64,000 nt of DNA from Halomicrobium katesii DSM 19301 (lineage in GTDB: Archaea > Halobacteriota > Halobacteria > Halobacteriales > Haloarculaceae), in NCBI RefSeq assembly GCF_000379085.1, contig NZ_KB905378.1:145801-209800 (forward strand), given 5' to 3'. Made by a program: the position numbers and the translations under genes. Shown in pieces: positions 17,352-25,782 of the stretch (its first letter is position 1; each line of letters begins with the position of its first letter). Under the pieces are notes generated by a model. That model was not told the origin of the DNA and made no database searches. It was given only the letters and a program-made list of their open reading frames with translations.

Positions 17352-17758
17352 ACGGTCTCGTCGATGATCTCGCCGACGGCGAAGTTCGACTTGACTTCGC
17401 TGACTTCGACCTTGACGCGCTCGCCGATCTCAGCGCCGGGGACGATGATCACGTAGCCGCGTTCGACGCGGGCGATACCGTCGCCTTGCTTGCCGATGTC
17501 TTCGATCTCCACGTAGCGGATCTCGCCCGGTTCGACCGGGGGCTGGGGCTCCGAAGACGGCGTCTGGGACGGCTGTGGCGACGGAGAGTCGCTCTCCTCG
17601 CTCGCTTCGTCGGCCCGGATCAGCGCGACGCGATACGTCTCACCCGGATCGACGGATCCGGTGTCGACCTCCCGCTGTGGGACCTCCACGGTGTAGCGGT
17701 CGCCCTCGTCAGTGATCTCCGCACTAAACAGACACAGTAGTTTCTCCGAGATTTCCAA
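17348..17758 (-). CDS. TRAM domain protein
   Basis: A 136-residue protein whose C-terminal 60 residues are a TRAM domain (GEIRYVEIEDIGKQGDGIARVERGY in pieces: EDIGKQGDGIA, VIIVPGAEIGERV), a small RNA-binding beta barrel. A Pro/Ser-rich linker separates it from an N-terminal part beginning EISEKLLCLFSAE. The TTG at 17758 is chosen because this segment is the usual haloarchaeal N-terminus and a TATA-like TTTATTAATGG lies about 35-45 bases upstream. Probably an RNA chaperone or rRNA/tRNA binding protein; exact role unknown. Confidence 0.8.
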   Translation of the reverse strand: MEISEKLLCLFSAEITDEGDRYTVEVPQREVDTGSVDPGETYRVALIRADEASEESDSPSPQPSQTPSSEPQPPVEPGEIRYVEIEDIGKQGDGIARVERGYVIIVPGAEIGERVKVEVSEVKSNFAVGEIIDETV

Positions 17759-17907
17759 GGCTGTAGACCTCCGCTTTTCGTATGTACATCCATTAATAAA
17801 GTATTTGCCGTCGGTCTCGGGAGAGACGCCCCTCGCTCGCACCGCACGTCGGGGCGTCGGGAGGAACTATTACATACGATGGCTCGGTAACTACAGCTGT
17901 AATACCC

Positions 17908-18315
17908 ATGTCTCGCATCACGAAGGCGGTCTCGCTGCTCGGGACGCTCGTCGCGATCGCGACCGTGTTTACGCCCGCGGTGTACGCGGTCAGTCACACA
18001 CAGGCGCTGGCGAACGTGTTGCTGGGCCAGTTCGCCGCGATGACGATCGGCTACACGGCGTACCGCATCGCGTCCGGAAAGCGGCCGACGCTCCGACCGG
18101 CGCTGATCGGCCTGCTCTGCGGGCTCGGAATCGCGATCTCGCCCGTGGTGCTCGTCCCGGTCACCGGTTTCACGACGGTGACGATGTTCGGTGGCGGCTT
18201 CGTCGCCGCGATCGGTCTCTACGGCGTCGTCGCGAGCCAGCTCGGCGAAGACGAGGAGCGGATTCCGGACCTGTCGGCAGAGCGCGGTCCCGACGAGAGC
18301 CCGAAAGCGGCCTGA
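17908..18315 (+). CDS. four-helix membrane protein, function unknown
   Basis: A 135-residue protein with about four hydrophobic segments between residues 5 and 110 and an acidic C-terminal tail. No catalytic motif. It diverges from the TRAM gene; 17876-17904 contains ATTACA and TGTAAT arms 17 bases apart just before the ATG, possibly a regulatory dyad. Conserved small haloarchaeal membrane proteins of this kind have no assigned role. Confidence 0.65.
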   Translation: MSRITKAVSLLGTLVAIATVFTPAVYAVSHTQALANVLLGQFAAMTIGYTAYRIASGKRPTLRPALIGLLCGLGIAISPVVLVPVTGFTTVTMFGGGFVAAIGLYGVVASQLGEDEERIPDLSAERGPDESPKAA

Positions 18316-18368
18316 TACCGTCCCCGCCCCCGGAACGACTCCTCTGGACGCAGTGACGGCCGGCGGTG

Positions 18369-19283
18369 TCAGGCGTCCCGAAGCGCGTCGAGATCGACGC
18401 CGTACCGTGCGAACCGCCGACTCAACGGCGGATGTGTCGCGGTGACCCGTGCGACCAGCCCGCGCCCCTCGCCGGTCGCGGGAGCCGCGAGCGTCCCGTC
18501 CGCTCCCGAAACCTCGGTGCGGGCGGTCGTGACGCCCAGGAGCCCCCGGCAGAACGCGTTCGCGCCGACGATCGCGACCGCACGGTCGTCGGCCTGTCGC
18601 TCTTCGAGACGCCGTCCCAGCGCGATCAGGGCGAGCGGGACCAGTACCACGCCGAGACTCCCAGCGAGGTAGTACAGCTGTGGGAGTGCGCTACGTCGGA
18701 AGACACCAGTCCCGACGTAGACGGCGAGTCCGACGAGCGACAGCGCGGGACCGAGGTGCTGCCCGGCCACGACCCAAAACACCGCGGCTCCGACGACGTG
18801 TGCGACCGGGTCTCGGCTGTCGAGCCAGTCGATGTGGCCGCCGTCGAGGTGCGCGAGTTCGTGCCCGATCACACCCCGGAGCGCCTCCCGGTCGAGGTCG
18901 TCGACGATCCGTTCCGAGAGGAGCAAGACCGGCCCGTCCGCACCCTGGAGGACGGTGACGCCGGGCTCGGGCGACGACTCGACGACGACGCGAGGCGTCG
19001 AAACGTCCACTCGATCGGCCACGTCGGTCACCAGCTCGCGGAGGCGTCGGTCGGCGGGTCGTCCCGTCTGCGCTGCGGTGTCGAGGATCCTGCGACGGGT
19101 GAGCCTGCCGACGGCGCGCTCCAGCCCGACGCTGCCAGCGACCAGCGCCGCGACGGCGACCGGCTGGAGACCAGTGAGCCAGCAGGCCGTCACGGCGGCG
19201 AGGAGACACGCGACCAGCGCGCCGTCGACGAGACGGCCGGCAGTCTCGGTTCCGAGGGCATCGGTCAGGATCCTCTGGACCAT
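18369..19283 (-). CDS. M48 family membrane metalloprotease (HtpX-like)
   Basis: A 304-residue zinc peptidase with two N-terminal helices (about 22-55), catalytic HELAHLDGGH near residue 138, further hydrophobic segments and the late RRLEERQADDRAV glutamate region that supplies the third zinc ligand. HtpX-like proteins degrade membrane proteins under stress. The ATG at 19283 is chosen; frames further upstream run into the permease gene. Located 49 bases downstream of the ABC permease on the same strand. Confidence 0.85.
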   Translation of the reverse strand: MVQRILTDALGTETAGRLVDGALVACLLAAVTACWLTGLQPVAVAALVAGSVGLERAVGRLTRRRILDTAAQTGRPADRRLRELVTDVADRVDVSTPRVVVESSPEPGVTVLQGADGPVLLLSERIVDDLDREALRGVIGHELAHLDGGHIDWLDSRDPVAHVVGAAVFWVVAGQHLGPALSLVGLAVYVGTGVFRRSALPQLYYLAGSLGVVLVPLALIALGRRLEERQADDRAVAIVGANAFCRGLLGVTTARTEVSGADGTLAAPATGEGRGLVARVTATHPPLSRRFARYGVDLDALRDA

Positions 19284-19332
19284 CGAACGCCGGAGCGTAG
19301 GGCTCCCGCGAGCAAATACGTGCGGGTCGAGA

Positions 19333-20568
19333 TCACTCGTATCGGAGGGCGTCGATCGGATCGACGCGGGCGGCCCGCCACGCGGGATACAGCCCCGCGG
19401 CGACGCCGACCAGCACGCCGACCAGCACGGCCAGCGCCGACCAGACGGGTGCGAACGCGAAGCCCACCTCGGCGTAGCGGGTCGCGCCCCAGGCGACCGC
19501 GAGCCCAAGCGGGAGTCCGAGCAACGCGCCGCCGGCACCCAGCAGCGTCGCCTCCAGCAAGAACAGCTCCATCACGTCGCGGTTGCGCGCGCCGACGGCC
19601 TTCATGATCCCGATCTCGCGGGTGCGCTCGGTGACGCTGACCAGCATGATATTGGCGATACCGATCGCGCCCACCACCAGCGCGATAACCGCGATCCCCG
19701 TGACGAAGCGCGTGATCTGGTCGATCACGTCGCTGATCTGCTCGGCGAAGTCGCCGCTGGTCCGGGCGACCAGTTCGACGCCGTCGGGCGCGAGCTGGCG
19801 GGCGTCGGACCGCTCCTGTAAGTACGTCTCGACCGCGTCGGTGACGGCCAGCGTCGAAGCCGGATCGGAGATCACGGTCGCCTGCGGGTACGCGCGCAGC
19901 CGAGCGTTCGCGTTCGGACTCTCGACGACGCTCTCGTAGAAGGGATCGGCGGGGACGTAGAGCCCCGGCTGCGGGCCGAAGTTGCCCACCGGCAACTCAC
20001 CGGCGGTCCCGTTGACGATGCCGACGACCGTCAGCGTCCACGTCTCGTCGGCGCGGTCGACCGTGATCTCGTCGCCGACGGTGACGTTCTCCTCGAAGGT
20101 GGCCTCGGCCGCGGCGCGGTTGAGCACCGTCTCGTTCGCACCGCGCTCGAAGCTCCGCCCGGCGACCAGCGTCTCGTCGGTGACGGCCTCGGGCGTCGTC
20201 GCCGTCGCCTGCTGGAGCGCCACCGTGTCCCCGCGGTGGGTCACCGCGTTGATCGGGATCGTCCCGCGGGGAACGACGGCCTCGACGCCGTCGATCTCGG
20301 CGAGCCGGTCGAGGTCGTACTCGGTGAACACCGGCTGGAGCGCCTGCTGGAACCCCTCCTCGTCGGCGGGCTGGCCGAGCACGTAGACGTTGTTCGCGCC
20401 CGAGTCGGCGATCCCGCCGACGACCTCGGCCTGGACGCTCGCGCCGAAAGTCGCGAAGGTGACGACCGAGGCGATACCGATGACGACGCCGATCACCGTC
20501 AGCGTCGAGCGCAGCTTGTGCGAGCGGATCGAGCGGGCCGCGATCGTGAACGACTCGCGCGGGTCCAT
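19333..20568 (-). CDS. ABC transporter permease, MacB/LolC (FtsX) type
   Basis: A 411-residue permease: helix 1 at about 20-42 (LTVIGVVIGIASVVTFATFG), a large external MacB-PCD domain (about 45-270) and three C-terminal helices (about 285-400) with the TREIGIMKAVGARNRDVMELFL coupling region seen in two parts. Such permeases are mechanotransmitters that move lipoproteins or drugs rather than transporting across the membrane directly. Start overlaps the ATPase stop by one base, so the two are coupled. Confidence 0.9.
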   Translation of the reverse strand: MDPRESFTIAARSIRSHKLRSTLTVIGVVIGIASVVTFATFGASVQAEVVGGIADSGANNVYVLGQPADEEGFQQALQPVFTEYDLDRLAEIDGVEAVVPRGTIPINAVTHRGDTVALQQATATTPEAVTDETLVAGRSFERGANETVLNRAAAEATFEENVTVGDEITVDRADETWTLTVVGIVNGTAGELPVGNFGPQPGLYVPADPFYESVVESPNANARLRAYPQATVISDPASTLAVTDAVETYLQERSDARQLAPDGVELVARTSGDFAEQISDVIDQITRFVTGIAVIALVVGAIGIANIMLVSVTERTREIGIMKAVGARNRDVMELFLLEATLLGAGGALLGLPLGLAVAWGATRYAEVGFAFAPVWSALAVLVGVLVGVAAGLYPAWRAARVDPIDALRYE

Positions 20569-21269
20569 CAGTCGCTCAGCTCCTCGATCCGTTCGATCGC
20601 GCCGTCTCTGACGTGGACGATGCGCTCGGCGTGGGCCGCGATGCGGCGCTCGTGTGTCACCAGCAGGACCGTGTTGCCGGCCGCGTGGAGGTCGTCGAGC
20701 AGGCTCATGATCCGCTCGCCCGTCTCGGTGTCGACGTTGCCGGTCGGTTCGTCGGCCAGGATCAGCTCCGGGTCCGGTGCCAGCGCGCGGGCGATCGCGA
20801 CCCGCTGGCGCTGGCCGCCGCTGAGCTCGGTCGGCCGGTGGTCCAGTCGCTCGCCCAGTCCCACGTCGGCAAGCAGGTCGCGGGCGCGCTCGCGGCGTTC
20901 GGTGCGTCCCCAGCCGTCGAACACGAGCGGCATGGCGACGTTCTCGACGGCGGTCAGCCGGGGCATCAGATTGAACGTCTGGAAGACGAACCCGACGCGA
21001 CTGCCCCGGATGGCAGCCCGCTCGCCCTCCGTGGCGGCCGAGAGGTCCCGCCCGCCGACGGTGACCGTTCCCTCGGTGGCGGTGTCCAGCCCGCCGACGA
21101 GATTCAACAGGGTACTCTTGCCCGAGCCGCTCGGCCCCATCACGGCGGTGTAAGAGCCACGAGGCAGCGAGAGGGAGACGCCGGCGAGCGCCTCCACGAC
21201 GCCGCCCAGATCGTACGTCTTGCGCACCTCGGACAGCGTGACCACGTCGTCCGCGTCAGCCTGAGCCAT
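20568..21269 (-). CDS. ABC transporter ATP-binding protein, MacB/LolD type
   Basis: A 233-residue ATPase with Walker A GPSGSGKST (about 44-52), Q-loop in FVFQTFNLMPRLTAVENV, signature LSGGQRQRVAIARAL and Walker B ELILADEPTG; VTHE is the switch histidine. The NLMPRLTAVENV segment is typical of the LolD/MacB group and pairs with the FtsX-like permease that follows. Divergent from a LolA-like protein gene 99 bases away. Confidence 0.93.
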   Translation of the reverse strand: MAQADADDVVTLSEVRKTYDLGGVVEALAGVSLSLPRGSYTAVMGPSGSGKSTLLNLVGGLDTATEGTVTVGGRDLSAATEGERAAIRGSRVGFVFQTFNLMPRLTAVENVAMPLVFDGWGRTERRERARDLLADVGLGERLDHRPTELSGGQRQRVAIARALAPDPELILADEPTGNVDTETGERIMSLLDDLHAAGNTVLLVTHERRIAAHAERIVHVRDGAIERIEELSD

Positions 21270-21368
21270 TCGTCCTCGCTAGGGCCGGGAGACCTATCAG
21301 CGTTGTCCGAACCTCTCGGATATCGGACAGCAGGAACACACTTTACAGTCCAGCCCTAACCCCGAGCA

Positions 21369-22430
21369 ATGAGTCCCAGACTGAACGGTCGCCGCGGTCT
21401 CGTCCTCCTCGTGGTCGCCGCCGTCGCCGTCGCGGGGTCGGCCGCCGTCACTGGCGCGTTCGCCACGTTCCAGCAGCCGACGGGCGACGAGGTGCTCGAC
21501 GAGGTCGAGCAGCGATACGAGAGCGCCGACTCGATCACGAGCACGGCCACCGTGACCGTCGAAAACGAGAGCGCGTCGACGACGGCCACCGTCGAACTGG
21601 CCGCAGCCGACGAGAATCGGACCCGGATGGTCGTCGAGCGAAACGGCGAGACGGTGCAGGCGGGCTCGAACGGCTCCGTCGCGTGGTACGACGGTACGAA
21701 CCGATCGGCCGCCTGGCCGGTCGACTCGCTGGAAGGCGAGGCCGGCGAGCAGTGGACCGGAGCCGAGGGCGAGTACGGCGAGACGAGCGAGCGCCTCGCA
21801 CCCGACGGGACGCCCGCACTGAACGCCTCGAACGCCTCGGCGACGGTCGTCGGGACGCCGACGGTCGACGGCACCAGCACCTACGAGGTCGAGCTCACGC
21901 ACCCAGAGGCCGAGGGATCGACGACGCTGTGGGTCGCCCAGGACGACTATCGCGTCGTCCGGGCGGTCGCCACCGACGGCACGAACCGCACCGTCGTGGC
22001 CGTCGAGTCGACGGTTTTCGACGTGCCGCTCGCCGACAGCAACTTCGACCCGCCGACGGACCGCGTCCCGCTGACGACCGTCGATCGCTACGATAGCTTC
22101 GACGCCGCGCAGTCGGCGACGGACCTGTCGCTGCCGACCCTCGACGCGAGCTTCACCGAGGCGACGGTGACGGTCCGCCAGGGCGAGACCGTCGTCGGCC
22201 AGCGCTACGTCGACGACGGGGCGAACGTGACCCTCCTCTCGACGACCGCCGACGATCGCCTCGATCGACTGACCGAGAACGCCACCGAGCGAACGGTCGA
22301 CGGCCGGACGGTCCACGTGACCACGGCAGAGGACCGCGCCATCGCAGTCTGGCAGGACGACGGCGTGACGACCGCGGTCGTCGTGGAGGGATCGAGCGAC
22401 AGAGCGGTCGAAGTTGCGGGCGAATTGTAG
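21369..22430 (+). CDS. LolA-like exported protein (outer-membrane-lipoprotein-sorting fold)
   Basis: A 353-residue protein with an N-terminal signal helix (about 10-30; no lipobox Cys) then a repeat-of-strands domain starting DEVLDEVEQRYESADSI, typical of the LolA/LppX-like (DUF2092/DUF4367) fold that binds lipid chains. The C-terminal 110 residues (PTLDASFTEATVTV onwards) look like a DUF4367-type domain. It is divergent from the LolCD-like ABC pair, hinting at a lipid- or lipoprotein-handling system at the cell surface. Function not proven. Confidence 0.75.
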   Translation: MSPRLNGRRGLVLLVVAAVAVAGSAAVTGAFATFQQPTGDEVLDEVEQRYESADSITSTATVTVENESASTTATVELAAADENRTRMVVERNGETVQAGSNGSVAWYDGTNRSAAWPVDSLEGEAGEQWTGAEGEYGETSERLAPDGTPALNASNASATVVGTPTVDGTSTYEVELTHPEAEGSTTLWVAQDDYRVVRAVATDGTNRTVVAVESTVFDVPLADSNFDPPTDRVPLTTVDRYDSFDAAQSATDLSLPTLDASFTEATVTVRQGETVVGQRYVDDGANVTLLSTTADDRLDRLTENATERTVDGRTVHVTTAEDRAIAVWQDDGVTTAVVVEGSSDRAVEVAGEL

Positions 22431-22475
22431 TCCGGAGCGGCAACGCTTACGGCCCCCGACCTGTTTTCCCGATGC

Positions 22476-23315
22476 ATGACAGACGAGGCGACGGCGTTCG
22501 TGCCCGGTCACGTGACGGGCTTTTTCACGACCGATCCGGCCGACGATCCGACGAAGGCGGGATCGCGCGGGGGCGGGCTCGCGTTGGCCGACGGCGTGAC
22601 CGTCACCGTCGAGCGCAGCGACGAGCGATCGGTGACGCTCGACGGCGTCGACATCGAGATCGAGGCCGTCGAGCGCGTGCTGGACGCGCTGCGAGCGACC
22701 GTCGCGGTGCGAGCGGAGACGCCGCTGCCGCTGGGCTCGGGCTTTGGCGTCTCGGGGGCGACCGCGCTGGGGGCGGCGCTGGGGACCAACGCCGTGCTGG
22801 AGCGGGGGCTCTCCGAGAACGAACTGGTGACGATCGCCCACGGCGCGGAGGTCCAGGCCGGGACCGGGCTGGGCGACGTGGTCGCGCAGGCTCGCGGCGG
22901 CGTCCCGCTGCGGCTCGAACCGGGCGGGCCACAGGACAACTACATCGACGCCATCCCGGCACGCGGCCGCGTCGAGTACCACGTCATCGACGAGCTCTCG
23001 ACCGAGACCGTCCTCGACGGCGACACCGCGGAACTGACCCGTGCCGGCGAGAAAGCGCTCTCGCGCGTGGTCAAGGAACCGACGACGGAGTCGTTTCTCC
23101 GGGCCTCGCGCCAGTTCGCCCGCGAGGCGGGGCTGCTGACCGACGACGTGCGGTCGGTGCTGGAAGACGTGGCAGCGGCCGACGGCGACGGCGCGATGGC
23201 GATGCTCGGCGAGACGGTCTTTACCGTCGGCTCGGGGCTGACCGACGCGGGCTACGACGCGGCGGTCACAGAGATCCAGCCCGGCGGTGCGACGGTGCTC
23301 GACTCGTCTGACTGA
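22476..23315 (+). CDS. pantoate kinase (archaeal CoA synthesis)
   Basis: GHMP-superfamily kinase that phosphorylates pantoate to 4-phosphopantoate. The 279-residue protein has VPGHVTGFF near the N-terminus, the glycine-rich LPLGSGFGVSGATALGAAL motif and HGAEVQAGTGLGDV, all characteristic of archaeal PoK. The next enzyme of the pathway is encoded at 24949, with a transporter gene between them on the other strand. ATG 22476 immediately precedes the conserved start. Confidence 0.92.
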   Translation: MTDEATAFVPGHVTGFFTTDPADDPTKAGSRGGGLALADGVTVTVERSDERSVTLDGVDIEIEAVERVLDALRATVAVRAETPLPLGSGFGVSGATALGAALGTNAVLERGLSENELVTIAHGAEVQAGTGLGDVVAQARGGVPLRLEPGGPQDNYIDAIPARGRVEYHVIDELSTETVLDGDTAELTRAGEKALSRVVKEPTTESFLRASRQFAREAGLLTDDVRSVLEDVAAADGDGAMAMLGETVFTVGSGLTDAGYDAAVTEIQPGGATVLDSSD

Positions 23316-23351
23316 TACGGGACCGCTCGACGAGGGGCCGTACGACCGCGC

Positions 23352-24758
23352 CTATTCGTCGGAGTCGCCGACGGCGGCCGCGGGCGTCGACGAGACGTTG
23401 TTCCGGAGGTCCGCCTCGATCGCTTCCAGGGACCGCCCCTTCGTCTCGGGCACGAGGCGGTAGGTGAACACGAGCGCGACCAGGCTACAGAGTCCGAACA
23501 GCCAGAACGTCGAGGGCTGTCCGACGCTGGCGGTCAGGACGGGGAAGGCCAGCGAGACCGCGAGGTTCGCGCCCCAGTTGGCGACGGTGACGAGCCCCAT
23601 CGCGCTGCCACGGGTCGCCAGCGGGTAGATCTCGGAGATGAGCAGCCAGAAGACCGGGCCGAGCCCGATCGCGAAGAAGGCGACGAACAGCATCAGGCTG
23701 CCCGTCGCGATCCAGCCCAGCGCGCCGCCGAAGCCGGGCAGGTAGAAGACGACACCGAGGACGCCCAGCGTGACGACCATTCCGCCGACACCGACCAACA
23801 GGAGGACGCGTCGGCCGACCCGGTCGATCAGTGCGATGGCGACGACCGTCATGACGACGTTGATGACGCCGATCCCGACCGTCGCGAGGATCGACGTGAC
23901 GCTGCCGAAGCCGGTCGACTCCAGGATCGTCGGGGCGTAGTAGATGACCGCGTTGATCCCGGTGATCTGCTGGAAGACGGCCAGCCCGAGGCCGACGAGC
24001 AGCGCGGGGCGCATCCACGGCTGGAGCAGGTCGCGCAGGCCGGTGCCGGACTGTTTCTCGACGGTCGAGCGAATCTCCGCCAGCTCCTCCTCGACGCCCT
24101 CCTCGCGGGTGCGTGCGAGGACGGCGCGAGCCTCGTCCACGCGGCCGTTTTCGAGGAGCCAGCGAGGGCTCTCTGGCATCTTGACCATCCCGATCGCGAG
24201 GACGACCGCCGGCACCATTCCGGCACCGAGCATCCACCGCCACGCCCCCGCGTCGGCGAAGGCGTAGTTGACGAAGTACGAGACGAGGATACCGACGGTG
24301 ACCATCAGCTGGTTCAGCGAGGTCAACGCACCGCGGATCTTCGGCGGCGAGATCTCGGAGATGTACAGCGGGCCGACGATCGAGGCGAACCCGATCGCGA
24401 CGCCGTCGATGAGCCGTCCGGCGACGAGGACCGGCACCGACGGGGCGACGGCCATGGTGAGCGAGCCGACGAAGAACACTCCGGCACCGAGCAAGATGAG
24501 CCGGCGGCGACCGATCCGGTCCGCGAGTCGTCCCCCGACGGCCGCGCCGAAGGCGGCCCCCGCCATCGCACCGCTGACGACGATCCCCTCGACGAGCGGG
24601 GACATCGTGAACGTGTCTTGGATGTAGAGGAACGCTCCGGAGATAATTCCAGTGTCGAACCCGAACAGGAGGCCGTTGAGCGCGGCGAGGGCGGCCGAGA
24701 GGTAGATGAACCGCCCCCCGTCGCCGTCCAGAACGTCCCGGAGTTGTGCTGTCGACAT
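23352..24758 (-). CDS. MFS sugar/proton symporter
   Basis: A 468-residue, 12-helix transporter. Sugar porter signatures are present: GFDTGIISGAFLYI in helix 1, DRIGRRRLIL between helices 2 and 3, PESPRWLLENGR before the central loop, QQITGINAVIYYAPTI in helix 7 and VPETKGRSLEAIE after helix 12. Substrate is probably a hexose or pentose. It lies between the two CoA genes on the opposite strand. ATG 24758 is chosen over an upstream in-frame ATG because it precedes the conserved cytoplasmic N-terminus. Confidence 0.92.
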   Translation of the reverse strand: MSTAQLRDVLDGDGGRFIYLSAALAALNGLLFGFDTGIISGAFLYIQDTFTMSPLVEGIVVSGAMAGAAFGAAVGGRLADRIGRRRLILLGAGVFFVGSLTMAVAPSVPVLVAGRLIDGVAIGFASIVGPLYISEISPPKIRGALTSLNQLMVTVGILVSYFVNYAFADAGAWRWMLGAGMVPAVVLAIGMVKMPESPRWLLENGRVDEARAVLARTREEGVEEELAEIRSTVEKQSGTGLRDLLQPWMRPALLVGLGLAVFQQITGINAVIYYAPTILESTGFGSVTSILATVGIGVINVVMTVVAIALIDRVGRRVLLLVGVGGMVVTLGVLGVVFYLPGFGGALGWIATGSLMLFVAFFAIGLGPVFWLLISEIYPLATRGSAMGLVTVANWGANLAVSLAFPVLTASVGQPSTFWLFGLCSLVALVFTYRLVPETKGRSLEAIEADLRNNVSSTPAAAVGDSDE

Positions 24759-24948
24759 GTGTGAATTCCACACGAGGGTTTACAACATCTATAAAGAAGG
24801 CTTGCGATTTATCATCAAGATACGATCATGAAATAGTATAGATGACAGTGTAGTACTTCAGTAAAGCGATTACCGGCTAAAAAGAGATGGTAAGAGATGT
24901 GTAACGATGGAGCGATGGACTTTCGACGCTCGACGGCGACGTGCCCCC

Positions 24949-25692
24949 ATGAGCGAGATCGACGTTCCGGAGTCTCACCCTCGATACGAGTCGCTGCTGA
25001 CCCGCCACCGGATCGAGGACGGGGTCGAGACGGGCATCACCTCGAAACAGGGACTCATCGCACAGGGCCGCGGCGAGGCGTTCGACTATCTGCTCGGCGA
25101 GCGGACGACCGACACCGCCGCCGCCGCCGAGCGGGCCGCCGCGGCCCACCTCCTGCAGGCCGACCACGCCGTGCTCTCGATCAACGGCAACGTCGCCGCG
25201 CTGGTTCCCGGGGAGATGGTCACGCTGGCCGAAGCGACCGGTGCCGACCTGGAGGTGAACCTCTTCAACCGGACGGCGGCGCGGATGGAGCGGATCGCCG
25301 ACCACCTGCGCGAACACGGGGCCGAGGACGTGCTCGGACTCACCGCCGACGGCCGGATCCCCGACCTCGACCACGAGCGCGCGAAGGTCGACGCCGACGG
25401 TATCGGCGACGCCGACGTGGTGCTGGTCCCGCTAGAGGACGGCGATCGCGCCGAGGCGCTGGCCGACATGGGCAAGACCGAACTCGTCGTCGATCTCAAC
25501 CCCCTGTCCCGGTCGGCCCAGACCGCCGCCGTGCCGATCGTCGACAACATCATCCGGGCCGTCCCGGCGATGACCGAGCACGCCCGAGAGCTGGCCGGCG
25601 ACGAGGCGGCCCAGCGCGAGGCGATCGAGTCCTTCGACGCCGCGGAGGCGCTGTCCGCGGCCGAGCGGGCGATCCGCGACGGCGAACTCTGA
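24949..25692 (+). CDS. 4-phosphopantoate--beta-alanine ligase (phosphopantothenate synthetase, archaeal)
   Basis: Joins 4-phosphopantoate and beta-alanine with ATP, the archaeal route to 4'-phosphopantothenate. The 247-residue protein starts HPRYESLLTRHRIEDGVETG, and contains SINGNVAALVPGE, FNRTAARME and DLNPLSRSAQTA, matching the DUF137/PPS family. An upstream in-frame ATG at 24907 would add 14 arginine-rich residues; the ATG at 24949 fits the family better. Works after the pantoate kinase at 22476. Confidence 0.92.
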   Translation: MSEIDVPESHPRYESLLTRHRIEDGVETGITSKQGLIAQGRGEAFDYLLGERTTDTAAAAERAAAAHLLQADHAVLSINGNVAALVPGEMVTLAEATGADLEVNLFNRTAARMERIADHLREHGAEDVLGLTADGRIPDLDHERAKVDADGIGDADVVLVPLEDGDRAEALADMGKTELVVDLNPLSRSAQTAAVPIVDNIIRAVPAMTEHARELAGDEAAQREAIESFDAAEALSAAERAIRDGEL

Positions 25693-25782
25693 AGGGCGTC
25701 CTGTCGCACAGTCGACCGGAAGGCGTTTTTGCGACCGCTCGTCAGACAGTGATATGTGTCGGGTTAGACGGGTGAATGAGGC

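Noticed and set aside
17876-17904. ATTACA...TGTAAT dyad before the small membrane protein
   Set aside because: Only 6-base arms with a 17-base gap; weak evidence, mentioned in the gene entry but not called as a site.
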